DNA of 64,000 nt from Candidatus Alistipes faecigallinarum (lineage in GTDB: Bacteria; Bacteroidota; Bacteroidia; Bacteroidales; Rikenellaceae): positions 1 through 64,000 of the forward strand of contig DXDG01000016.1 in assembly GCA_019115605.1 (NCBI GenBank). Reading direction: 5' to 3'. Shown here in pieces: positions 1-9,070 of the stretch. The notes beneath the pieces are model-generated. The model had not been told where the DNA came from, did not search any database, and saw only the letters and a list, made by a program, of their open reading frames with translations. Position numbers and translations under genes: made by a program. Positions within the stretch are counted from its first letter, which is position 1; each line of letters opens with the position of its first letter.

Positions 1-22
1 TTGGAGATTCGGATTTTTTATC

Positions 23-30
23 TACCTTTG
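23..30 (+). promoter_or_regulatory. Bacteroidetes-type -7 box (TACCTTTG) upstream of tRNA-Gly
   Basis: TAnnTTTG match 26 nt upstream of the tRNA. Confidence 0.5.
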
Positions 31-55
31 CACTCGCAATTGCAAAACACCACTT

Positions 56-128
56 GCGGAAATAGCTCAGTTGGTAGAGCGCAACCTTGCCAAGGTTGAG
101 GTCGCGGGTCCGAGTCCCGTTTTCCGCT
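56..128 (+). tRNA. tRNA-Gly (GCC anticodon)
   Basis: GCGGAAA/TTTCCGC acceptor stem, anticodon loop TTGCCAA, GGTCCGAGTCC T-arm. Confidence 0.95.
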
Positions 129-427
129 CTCTGGGTCAGAAAATGAGGGCGAGCAGAAATCCGACCAAATTCTGGAAAACCTTGTATATCAGCGATATGC
201 AAGGTTTTTTCTTTTATTCTTCCACTCCTGTTGAAGCAAAAGGCAGCAAACATTTCACGCCTTAATCGTGACCTTTTTTGCTTGGACCGAAAAATAGGTC
301 ACGATTTAGCTCTATCTCGCTGATCTTCATCATTTTACTCTGCAATATCCCGGTGCTGAAGAATAGATCTGCTTTTGTCCTGTGTTGTGAAGCCTGGCAA
401 AGCAGGCTGTCCGGAAAACGAGGAAAG

Positions 428-1204
428 TCAGAATCTCCAAACGGGATAATCAAAAACCTTCTCTCCTCTCTTCCTGCGATAATAGACGGTAAGGGCAATG
501 GCCAATGCGATGCTGATAATTCGGGCAATATTGGAGATCCAGCCGCCCGCCGCGACTTCTGTGCCTTCCATAGTGAAAATAAACCAGGCTCCGTTCATCA
601 GCAGGTGCAATCCGGCAGGAATCCATATGTTGAAATTCCATTCGACGTACATCCAGCTGAAATAGAGTGCACCGATAAAGGTTACACCGAAGGCGGCGAG
701 TGCCGAAAGAAGATCGTGTCCTTGATAGAGATGCACGGAGCCAAAATAGAGGGCCGGCAATATGACCGCCCAGAAGAACCCCGTTTTTGCATACCGGAAA
801 AGCAACCCGAACATAAAGGCCCGAAATACCAACTCCTCCTTGAATCCGGTAAGGATCGCTCTGTCATAAATCACGGAGAACGTCACATCTGTATTGAGGT
901 TCCCGAAAACGGGAAATAGAAGATACAGCGGCAGCACGCAGAGAAGTGCGACCCCGAATCCTTTGAGCACATTGCTGCTCAACCCGAGAAAAGAGAACAG
1001 CTCTTTCGGCCGGATGACAACTATTGTCAGAATCAGGACAGCAAGGGTAAGAGATAAAGCCTTGATCGACAGACCGGAGATAGAGTTGTCCGATATGTTG
1101 AAAAGAGTTGTTGCAAAGCCGATGTTTCTCCAGATGAGGATAATGATAACGCTCGCAAGGATAGAATAGAGTATTCTCGCAATTTTCGACGTAAGTTGAA
1201 TCAT
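428..1204 (-). CDS. CPBP family intramembrane metalloprotease
   Basis: 258 aa, multiple TM segments, EELVFRAFMFGLLFR motif and downstream H-containing TM motifs (GSVHL, AGLHLLMN). Confidence 0.8.
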   Translation of the reverse strand: MIQLTSKIARILYSILASVIIILIWRNIGFATTLFNISDNSISGLSIKALSLTLAVLILTIVVIRPKELFSFLGLSSNVLKGFGVALLCVLPLYLLFPVFGNLNTDVTFSVIYDRAILTGFKEELVFRAFMFGLLFRYAKTGFFWAVILPALYFGSVHLYQGHDLLSALAAFGVTFIGALYFSWMYVEWNFNIWIPAGLHLLMNGAWFIFTMEGTEVAAGGWISNIARIISIALAIALTVYYRRKRGEKVFDYPVWRF

Positions 1205-1334
1205 GGGTCTGTCGTTGACGACGCAAAATTAGAGCATTTAGCCCACTATTCAAAATGGGCAGGGTCGTTTTGTGCCGTTTTCGCGGTGATAAAGGCCGCC
1301 GGGACGAACGTCAGGGTGCCGCTTTGGGCGGTAG

Positions 1335-2414
1335 CTACTCCAGCGAGTCCAGGTCGTATAGGATGATTTGGGGTTCGGGCCGATTTGCCAGGCAATACAT
1401 GACGTTGTTCTTCCAGTCCATGTCGAACGAGAGGATGTCGGACTCGAACGTGTAGGCTTTCAGTGGATTCCCTTTCCAGTCGAATGAGAGCACCGTGCCG
1501 ATCGTTTCGCCCAGGTCGCTTTCGCTCTTCACGCGGACGCCGATGTATCCGACCATGAACTGCCGGTTGTCCGATACGATGTCGCTGTACACGAGGCACA
1601 GGGGATCCTGATAATGGATGCGGACTCCCATCTCCGTCTCCCTGCTCTTCAGGGATGGTTCAAAGCCCTGAGGCCCCTGCAATCGCTTCTGCAGGTTCAT
1701 CTCGCCGTCATAGATGTCGATATACTCCAGCGACTGGCAGGCCGCGGCGACGTGTCTGTTGTCGGGTGATACGGTGATATCGGACTGGCAAACGGCATTG
1801 TCGGGTGTTATACCCGGCTGGTCCACGGCCGGGAAGGAGCCGGTCGTATCCCGGACCGCTCCCTTGCCGTCAAGCAGGTGGAACCGATCTCCGGAAGACA
1901 CGGAGGCCAGTGTCAGCAACCTCCCTTCTGCGAAGGGTACGGCCCGCAGGAACTGTTCCCCGGCCGTGCATACCGCCTGGGGACTGAATTCCCGGCGCGC
2001 TTTCTCCGGCACGAGTTTCAGAATCTTTTGGTCCATCATGCCCGAGATTCAGATTTCCTTGTTGCGGATCACCAGATCGCGTACGCTGATGACCTCTTCA
2101 GGACCCCGACCGCGCTTTATCAGGTATTGGACGTCTCCGTTTTCCAGATCAATCACGGTTACCTGTCCTGTTTCGGTGCGGTCGAGCAGTGCGAGATAGC
2201 CGTCGGGATGGAACCGGATCATCCGGGGAGATCCCAGAAACAGGCTGTCGTTGCGGTAGGGTGTGCCGGCATTGTCGGGTACCGCGATCTGTTCGAACGA
2301 GTCGAGCGTAAAGGTTGCGGCGGTATCCTGATTGTTTCGGTTGCACGCCGCGGACAGCAATCCGAGAAGAACGGCGGAGGTGAGCGCGAATGACGGTTTT
2401 ATGTTCATTTTCAA
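1335..2414 (-). pseudogene. 6-bladed beta-propeller lipoprotein, interrupted by an in-frame TGA
   Basis: ORFs 2049..2414 and 1335..2039 are in the same frame, separated by one TGA (2049-2051). Lipoprotein signal LLGLLSAACN. Read-through gives RNKEI(W/*)ISGMMDQKILK. Confidence 0.65.
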
Positions 2415-2475
2415 GATAGTTTTGGCCTGATCGCTGTTTGTTTTCGGACGGAGCAGCTTCGCCCCATGTCGGCGA

Positions 2476-4233
2476 TCAGTGGATCACGCCGTAGAGCTTT
2501 CCGGTGCCGTTGCAGCTCTGGCAGCAGCCCCTGCCGTGGCAGACACCGCAGATCATGGGATCACCGCCCAGATAGGCGTTTCGGGCAATGCCGTGGCTGC
2601 AGTGCGGACAGCGGCCCGACCCGTGGCAGTTGGGGCAGGTGTAGTAGCCGTGTCGGTTGGTCCTGAATTCACTCTTCTGGTCGGCGTTGATCGGTGTGCT
2701 CTGCGGCCAGTAGCCTCCGGAGTAGTAGCCTTCCATGAGCAGTGTGCTGCGCATGATCGCTTGGCTGAACTGCTCGTTGGTGATCGGGATGTCGTAAACG
2801 GTTCCATCCTCCATCCGGATCTTCTTCCAGTCTTTGGAGACGGTGAGGACCAGTTTGCTGATATACACGTTGAATCCGGCATCGGGGCGGTAGATGGACC
2901 GGGGCGCGAGGCTGAAGCTCGAAAATTCGTAACTGTCGGCCGTCTCGCCCGAGAGGATGAATCGTGGATAGCTGTATCCGGTAAGTGGAAAGACTCTGAT
3001 GAAGGTCCCCAGCTCTCCCTGGGTCAGGTAAACCGAGATGAGCCGCCCTTTGGGGTTGGCGTAGCAGAGGTCGCGGTTTAACGGGATCGAACCTGCGGCC
3101 GGGGTCGGCCGGGAAGTCGATGCGACCTGACTTGAGGTGTCCCCGGCGGCCGTGCTCGCCTTTGTGGAGCTTGGGGTTGAGGCCAGATTGACCGGGGCGG
3201 CGTTCTGCGATGCCGGCTTCGGGGCCTCCCTTTCCCGGATATATGCGGCGATCGAGTACTGGCTCAGGGTCTTTTCGGGCAGTTCGCGATAAACGGCCTG
3301 CCGCCGGGCATAGGGCTCCAGGAGCTTCTCTTCGAAGCGGGCCCGGTTTTCCGCCTTGTGCCGCAGGTAGGGGACGATGTATTTCTTGAAGCTCCGGCGG
3401 ATGATGTCGTACTCGGGGCCGCTTTTCACCGTTGCGGCGATCGGCTGCCCCGTGATGTCGAACAGGGAGGCCTTGTCGCCGACCGTGAAGATGACCAGAA
3501 AGACCTCGTTGAGCTCCTCTTCCGTGTAGAGATCGTACATGCCGGCCTCGCGCAGCCATTTGCGGTAGCTCTGCGTGTCGGTGATCCGCAGAATCTGGAC
3601 TCCGCCGTAGGTTTTCCGCTCCTCGATGAGCACCTCCCCGTCGGCATTCATCACTCCGTAATGGTTGTCCCCGATCCGGTAGACGATCGCCTCGGGACAG
3701 AAGCTGTCCTGACACAGATCCTGGACCAGAAGGGCCGAGAGCGGCTGGAAGTTGATATCCGCGAGAGCCATGCACTCGCCGTTTCCCATGCTGAAGAGGA
3801 CGGGGTCCTCCGTCTCCGGGGCCCCGCGCAGCGGCGCGGCGGAAACTCCTTCGGGGGAGATCCGTTGTCCGTAGAGGTCGATCAGCGCATATTCATATCC
3901 GGTGTCGAGTTTGCGGAGCACCGTTGCAAAACGGCGATAGACATCGGGCATGAAGTCGAACCCTTCGAGGAGGATCATGTTTCCCGCACGGTCGATGAGG
4001 TAGTACTTCCCGGCATATCTGACCGTGGTGATCTGTTCGCCGTCGCGGAACGGCGAGGCGTAGTCGAACAGGCAGGGGATGATGCAGCGTCCCGAGTTGT
4101 CGTAATACCCCTGTTTCCCCGCGGCGTCGCTGCCGGGCGAGATCCAGGGGAGGTCGGTCTGCTGTCCGCGGACCGAAACTGCCGGCAGCAATCCCAGCAC
4201 TGCCAGCAGAGCCGAAAAAAATATGCTTTTCAT
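2476..4233 (-). CDS. WG-repeat protein with C-terminal DnaJ-type zinc-finger (CxxCxGxG) repeats
   Basis: 585 aa, signal peptide, KQGYYDNSGRCIIPCLFDYASPF WG-like repeats, CPNCHGSGRCPHC...CGVCHGRGCCQSCNGTG. Confidence 0.75.
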   Translation of the reverse strand: MKSIFFSALLAVLGLLPAVSVRGQQTDLPWISPGSDAAGKQGYYDNSGRCIIPCLFDYASPFRDGEQITTVRYAGKYYLIDRAGNMILLEGFDFMPDVYRRFATVLRKLDTGYEYALIDLYGQRISPEGVSAAPLRGAPETEDPVLFSMGNGECMALADINFQPLSALLVQDLCQDSFCPEAIVYRIGDNHYGVMNADGEVLIEERKTYGGVQILRITDTQSYRKWLREAGMYDLYTEEELNEVFLVIFTVGDKASLFDITGQPIAATVKSGPEYDIIRRSFKKYIVPYLRHKAENRARFEEKLLEPYARRQAVYRELPEKTLSQYSIAAYIREREAPKPASQNAAPVNLASTPSSTKASTAAGDTSSQVASTSRPTPAAGSIPLNRDLCYANPKGRLISVYLTQGELGTFIRVFPLTGYSYPRFILSGETADSYEFSSFSLAPRSIYRPDAGFNVYISKLVLTVSKDWKKIRMEDGTVYDIPITNEQFSQAIMRSTLLMEGYYSGGYWPQSTPINADQKSEFRTNRHGYYTCPNCHGSGRCPHCSHGIARNAYLGGDPMICGVCHGRGCCQSCNGTGKLYGVIH

Positions 4234-4270
4234 CGTGATGCGGATGGAATGGTCTTACTGCGGCGAGGGG

Positions 4271-4591
4271 CTATTCGTCGAAATTGGCCGCTACGAGCTC
4301 TTCTCCGAGGACGCGGACACGCACCTGGCGGATCTCGGCGGTATAGATGTCCGGAAGTCCGCCCCGCCGGGCCAGCTGGCGCATGGCCGTGAGTTGCTGA
4401 ATCTCGATCTCGCCGACGCGGAGGTTGTTTGCCGCGTATCCCTGCTGTCGGGCCCGGTGCAGAAACTCCTGACGTGCGGTCTCGAGGCATCCGATGGCTT
4501 CGACGCACAGGGCGTCGACGGGAGATCCGTTGTGCTCCGCCGCTTCGATTTCGGCGAGAAGCCGGCTGATCTTTTCCTGATTGTTCTCCAT
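4271..4591 (-). CDS. hypothetical protein
   Basis: 106 aa from MENNQEKISRLLAEIEAAEHNG; extension upstream in the ORF track looks non-coding. Confidence 0.5.
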   Translation of the reverse strand: MENNQEKISRLLAEIEAAEHNGSPVDALCVEAIGCLETARQEFLHRARQQGYAANNLRVGEIEIQQLTAMRQLARRGGLPDIYTAEIRQVRVRVLGEELVAANFDE

Positions 4592-4796
4592 GTTTCCCTG
4601 TAAGTGTTTCCGGATAAAATTATCCTTGTAAAGATAGGGAAAATTTTTCTGACTGGACAATATTTTTCCCCGAACTTTCGTCGTCTGTCGGTTTGTGGCA
4701 GTGCACCCGGTTTCTTCGGATCGTTTCGGGGAAACGGGAATTCCAATTCTTACCTTTACGGACGGGTGATGTTGCCCGAACAAAAATTCAATCAGC

Positions 4797-5477
4797 ATGA
4801 TAACAGGTTATTTACGGGTAAGTACCGGAAAGCAGAATCCTGCCAATCAGCAGGACGAGATCCGGCGGTTCGCCGAGAGCAGGAATTGGATTGTGGATCA
4901 TTGGGTGACGGAGGTTGCAAGCGGCCGCAAGAACGAGCGGGACCGGAAACTGGGGGCTCTGCTGCGTCGCATGAAACCGGGCGATACGTTGATCGTCACG
5001 GAGATATCCCGTTTAAGCCGGACGTTGACCGATGTGATGGCGATCATGGGCAAGTGCCTCAAGAAACGGATCAACCTCTTCACGACCAAGGAGGGATACA
5101 CCTTCGACAATTCGATCAACAGCAAGGTGCTGTGTTTTGCCTTCGGACTGGTGGCCGAGATCGAGCGCAATCTGATCTCGATGCGGACGAAGGAGGCTTT
5201 GGCGCTGCGCCGTGCCGAGGGCATGGTGCTCGGACGCCGAAAAGGGTCCTATACCAAGTACAACGTGTTGATCGAGAACCGTGCGGCCGTTATCCGGATG
5301 TTGGGGCAGGGGCATTCGATCACGCATATCTGCAGTTTTTACGGGCTGTCGCGCGATACGTTCGACAAGTTCCGGCGCAGTTATCCGTCGATTCAGCAGG
5401 CCGTTCTGAAAAAGGAGGCCCGGCGCAAAAGACTGCTCGAAGAGCTTCGCGGCGCTCCCGGAACGGGCGGCGAGTAG
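4797..5477 (+). CDS. serine site-specific recombinase (resolvase/DNA invertase, Mpi-like)
   Basis: 226 aa; GYLRVSTGKQNPANQ catalytic Ser motif, SRLSRTLTDVM, AFGLVAEIERNLISMRTKEALALRRAEG. Confidence 0.9.
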   Translation: MITGYLRVSTGKQNPANQQDEIRRFAESRNWIVDHWVTEVASGRKNERDRKLGALLRRMKPGDTLIVTEISRLSRTLTDVMAIMGKCLKKRINLFTTKEGYTFDNSINSKVLCFAFGLVAEIERNLISMRTKEALALRRAEGMVLGRRKGSYTKYNVLIENRAAVIRMLGQGHSITHICSFYGLSRDTFDKFRRSYPSIQQAVLKKEARRKRLLEELRGAPGTGGE

Positions 5478-5535
5478 TGCCCGGGCGGCCGTTGCGGCTC
5501 CGGGCGGCGCCCGGGAGTCCGCGCGGCTGCCGCAT

Positions 5536-6939
5536 TCAGTCTCCGACCGTGCGGTCGAGCCATGCGGCGAGTGTTTCGAGAACCGCCGGATCGATCGTCG
5601 TCCCGATGCGTTCGTATTCGGACACATCGCCCGTCGTGCAGGGCTGGAAAAGGTGATTCAACCCCTCGAAAGCCTTTACGGTAAGGGCCGGCGACTGTCC
5701 CAGCAGGCGGCGGATCGTGCCGAGATTCTCCGCGGCATCGACCTGACGGTCGAGCGTGCCGTTGAGGGCCAGCACGGGGCGCTCCCCGGCGGCGGCGATC
5801 GCTTCGGCCGGATCGAAGGTCAGAAAATGGTAGACCCAGGCGTTCGTTGCGGCGTTGTCGAGCAGCTGCAGGAGATTGTCGCGGAGGGCCGGCGGCAGCG
5901 AGGCCGCGGGCTCCCGGGCTGCAAGCCGCATTTTCAGTTCGGCGCTTTCGGCCGCAAGCTCCTCGCGCGTGTGGCTGCGGATCTCCGCGTAGAGCGCTTC
6001 GAGCAGCGTGCAGCAATCCTCCGTGAGGGCCTTGTCGAGTCCCTGGAGCTCCATCTGCCGCCGGTTCTGCTCGAGACTTGCCCGGTCGCCGCGCACGGCC
6101 AGCCCGGCCATCGAAACGATGAAATCCACGCGGGGTTCCCGGGCCGCCGCCGCGAAGGCGATCGTGCCGCCCTCGCTGTGGCCGAGGATTCCGACCGGAC
6201 AGGCCGTCGTGTCGCGCAGCGCCGCCAGACAGTCGAAGGCGCCCAGCGCGTCGAGTGTGAACTCCTCGGTCGTGGCGTTGTCAAGCAGGCGGTGCTGCTC
6301 CTGCTCCGGGGCTCCGAAGCCCCGGTCGTCGTAGCGCAGCACGGCATAGCCGCGGCGTGTCAGGTGGTCGGCGATCACCAGGAAGGGCTTGTGCCCGAAA
6401 ATCTCCTCGTCGCGGTTCTGGAGTCCGCTGCCGGTAACCAGTATCACCGCGGCACGGGGGCTGCCATCCGCAGGTAGGGTCAGCGTGCCGTGCAGCTCGA
6501 CCCCTTCGGCGCGGCTCGGAAACGACACCTCGCGACATATATAAGGGTAGGGCGGCTGCGGCTCCTGGCTCCGGACAACGGCCGGGCGGAGTTTCAGCAG
6601 CAGCGGAAAATCCTGCCCGTTCTGGTTGAAAACGCCCATGATCATCCCTCCGGGCATCATCGCTCCGCTGTAGCGGGCGTGCAGCGCCCCGAATGCGATC
6701 GCGAGGTCCGGGTTGTGGAACGCCACCGAGTCGGCCGGAAGGCCGCGCAGCCCCTGATCGGGGCTGTTAAGCGTGGCGGCATAACCTTCGGCGGCCTCCG
6801 CGATGCGTATCGTGAGCGGGAGGCGGCTTCCGGCAAAGGAGAGCGTGCCATCCCAGATGCCGGCGGGGCTTTGTGCCCGAAGTGCGGCGGGCAGCAGAAA
6901 AAGGGTGAGCAGCAGCAGGGTAGCGAGGCGCGGTTTCAT
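5536..6939 (-). CDS. alpha/beta hydrolase family protein (serine aminopeptidase S33-like)
   Basis: 467 aa, signal peptide, GILGHSEGGTIA nucleophile elbow, VTGSGLQNRDEEIFGHKPF. Confidence 0.85.
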   Translation of the reverse strand: MKPRLATLLLLTLFLLPAALRAQSPAGIWDGTLSFAGSRLPLTIRIAEAAEGYAATLNSPDQGLRGLPADSVAFHNPDLAIAFGALHARYSGAMMPGGMIMGVFNQNGQDFPLLLKLRPAVVRSQEPQPPYPYICREVSFPSRAEGVELHGTLTLPADGSPRAAVILVTGSGLQNRDEEIFGHKPFLVIADHLTRRGYAVLRYDDRGFGAPEQEQHRLLDNATTEEFTLDALGAFDCLAALRDTTACPVGILGHSEGGTIAFAAAAREPRVDFIVSMAGLAVRGDRASLEQNRRQMELQGLDKALTEDCCTLLEALYAEIRSHTREELAAESAELKMRLAAREPAASLPPALRDNLLQLLDNAATNAWVYHFLTFDPAEAIAAAGERPVLALNGTLDRQVDAAENLGTIRRLLGQSPALTVKAFEGLNHLFQPCTTGDVSEYERIGTTIDPAVLETLAAWLDRTVGD

Positions 6940-6970
6940 GGTCGTCGGTCTATGGATGTCGTAAAACGAA

Positions 6971-7000
6971 AAATGCAGCCCTTATGTGAGTGCTGCATTT
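6971..7000 (-). terminator. terminator-like hairpin downstream of tRNA-Gln
   Basis: AAATGCAGC-n12-GCTGCATTT inverted repeat with flanking A/T tracts. Confidence 0.6.
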
Positions 7001-7006
7001 TTCTTG

Positions 7007-7077
7007 TTGAGCTACCTGGATTCGAACCAAGAATAACAGGACCAGAATCTGTTGTGTTACCATTACACCATAGCTCA
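7007..7077 (-). tRNA. tRNA-Gln (CTG anticodon)
   Basis: TGAGCTA/TAGCTCA acceptor stem, anticodon loop TTCTGGT, GGTTCGAATCC T-arm on the minus strand. Confidence 0.9.
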
Positions 7078-7147
7078 ATGACGTTTTGGTGATGCAAAAG
7101 TAGAACTTTATTTTTCAATTGCAAAGAAAAAATCGAAAAAAATTTCC

Positions 7148-7155
7148 TAATTTTG
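7148..7155 (+). promoter_or_regulatory. TAnnTTTG -7 box upstream of NupG-like transporter gene
   Basis: TAATTTTG match. Confidence 0.4.
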
Positions 7156-7215
7156 TTTTCGCCGCGCCGGAAAGCGGACGCGGATTGTGTGTTATATACT
7201 TTAAACCAACCTTTT

Positions 7216-8490
7216 ATGGGAACCAAACTGCGCCTTGTCGTCATGAACTTTCTCCAGTATGCGATCTGGGGCGCCTACCTGACCTCGATGGGGTCCTATC
7301 TGGTCGGCGTCGATCTGGCGTCGCACATCGGAATCTTCTATGCCATGCAGGGCATCGTTTCGCTCTTCATGCCCGCGGTGATCGGCATTGTGGCCGACCG
7401 CTGGGTGCCGGCACAGCGGCTGCTCGGCATCTGCCACCTTACGGCGGCCCTCTTCATGGCCGCGGCGGGCTACTACGCCATGTCTTCCGGCGCTGCGGTG
7501 TCGTTCGGCGTGCTCTTCACGCTCTATTCGCTCAGCGTGGCCTTCTACATGCCGACGATCGCCCTCTCGAACTCGGTGGCCTACTGCGTGCTGGAGGGTG
7601 CCGGTCTCGATACGGTCAAGGCCTTCCCGCCGATCCGCGTGTGGGGTACCGTGGGCTTCATCTGCTCGATGCTCGTCTGCGACGCCGCCGGATTCCAGAC
7701 CACCTACATGCAGTTCATCCAGTGTGCCGTGCTGGGGCTTGTGCTGGGCTTCTATGCCATGACGCTGCCCTCGTGCCCGACCAGCCGCGCGGAGAACAAG
7801 AAGAGTCTGGTCGAGGCGCTCGGACTGCGCGCCTTCACGCTCTTCAAGCAGAAGCGCATGGCGCTCTTCTTCATCTTCTCGATGCTGCTGGGCGTTTCGT
7901 TGCAGATCACCAACGGATTTGCCAATCCCTTCATCACCAGCTTCCGCGACATTCCGGAATATGCCTCGACGTTCGGTGCCAACCATGCCAATGCACTCAT
8001 CTCGCTCTCGCAGGTCTCCGAGACGCTCTGTATCCTGCTCATCCCCTTCTTCCTCAAGCGTTTCGGCATCAAGAACGTGATGCTCATGGCAATGCTGGCC
8101 TGGGTGCTGCGCTTCGGACTGTTCGGACTGGGAAATCCCGGATCGGGCGTCTGGATGTTCATCCTCTCGATGATCGTCTACGGCGTGGCCTTCGACTTTT
8201 TCAACATTTCGGGCTCGCTCTTTGTCAACAAGGAGACCGATGTGGCGATCCGCTCCTCGGCCCAGGGCCTCTTCATGATCATGACCAACGGCATCGGTGC
8301 CACGATCGGCACGCTCGGCGCGCAGGCCGTGGTCAATCATTTTGTCTATTCGCAGCAGGACGCCGAGGCCATGGTGGCCGGATGGTCGCAGTCGTGGCTC
8401 GTGTTTGCCGGCTATGCGCTGGTGGTTGCCGTCGTATTTGCCGTGGTTTTCCGTTACCGGCACGATCCGACAGCCATTGAGACGAAGTAG
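7216..8490 (+). CDS. MFS transporter, nucleoside:H+ symporter (NupG) family
   Basis: Starts MGTKLRLVVMNFLQYAIWGAYLTSMGSYL; 12 TM-like segments; family-typical N-terminus. Confidence 0.85.
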   Translation: MGTKLRLVVMNFLQYAIWGAYLTSMGSYLVGVDLASHIGIFYAMQGIVSLFMPAVIGIVADRWVPAQRLLGICHLTAALFMAAAGYYAMSSGAAVSFGVLFTLYSLSVAFYMPTIALSNSVAYCVLEGAGLDTVKAFPPIRVWGTVGFICSMLVCDAAGFQTTYMQFIQCAVLGLVLGFYAMTLPSCPTSRAENKKSLVEALGLRAFTLFKQKRMALFFIFSMLLGVSLQITNGFANPFITSFRDIPEYASTFGANHANALISLSQVSETLCILLIPFFLKRFGIKNVMLMAMLAWVLRFGLFGLGNPGSGVWMFILSMIVYGVAFDFFNISGSLFVNKETDVAIRSSAQGLFMIMTNGIGATIGTLGAQAVVNHFVYSQQDAEAMVAGWSQSWLVFAGYALVVAVVFAVVFRYRHDPTAIETK

Positions 8491-8540
8491 GGAACCTCTG
8501 ATACGCAACAGTGGCGGGAATCGAAATTCCCGCCGCTTTT

Positions 8541-9020
8541 TTATTCGGGATGTTTTGTCGTGCCCCGGAGCAGCATGCCGACATGCCGGATGCCGGCCTC
8601 TTCGTAGGGCGGGGTTGCGGTCTCGAAGCCCAGCGAGGCGTAGAAGCCTTCGAGATAGGCCTGAGCCGATATGTGCACGCCGCACCCCGGCCATCGTGCG
8701 GCGATCTGCCGCAGCGCCTCCCGCATCATGCGGCGGCAGAGCCCTTTCCGGCGCTTCCCGCGAACGACGAGCACGCGTCCCACGGAGGCCTCCTCATGAA
8801 GGATGCCCGGCGGGATGATCCTGAGAAAGGCGATGACGCGCCCCTCCTGCTCGATCCATTGGAAGAGCGAGCGGGGATCGATTGCGTCCGCATCGGGGCA
8901 GGTGATCCGCTGTTCGAGGAAGAAAACCTCCTCGCGGGCCTGTACGATACGGTGGTAGGTTTCCGTCGGCAGCTCGCCGAACGGGGCGGTGTGGATGGGC
9001 AGGGTCTCTGAAGGTGTCAT
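8541..9020 (-). CDS. GNAT family N-acetyltransferase (ElaA-like)
   Basis: 159 aa; SVGRVLVVRGKRRKGLCRRMMREAL acetyl-CoA motif; AQAYLEGFYASLGFE. Confidence 0.8.
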   Translation of the reverse strand: MTPSETLPIHTAPFGELPTETYHRIVQAREEVFFLEQRITCPDADAIDPRSLFQWIEQEGRVIAFLRIIPPGILHEEASVGRVLVVRGKRRKGLCRRMMREALRQIAARWPGCGVHISAQAYLEGFYASLGFETATPPYEEAGIRHVGMLLRGTTKHPE

Positions 9021-9070
9021 GCCGGGACGTATCTGGAGTGCTGCTGCGGCCCTCCGGCCGCAGCGGCGGA

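Noticed and set aside
4592-4798. N-terminal extension of the 4271..4798 minus ORF
   Set aside because: The MENNQEK start looks more natural; upstream residues look like translated intergenic sequence and overlap the recombinase promoter
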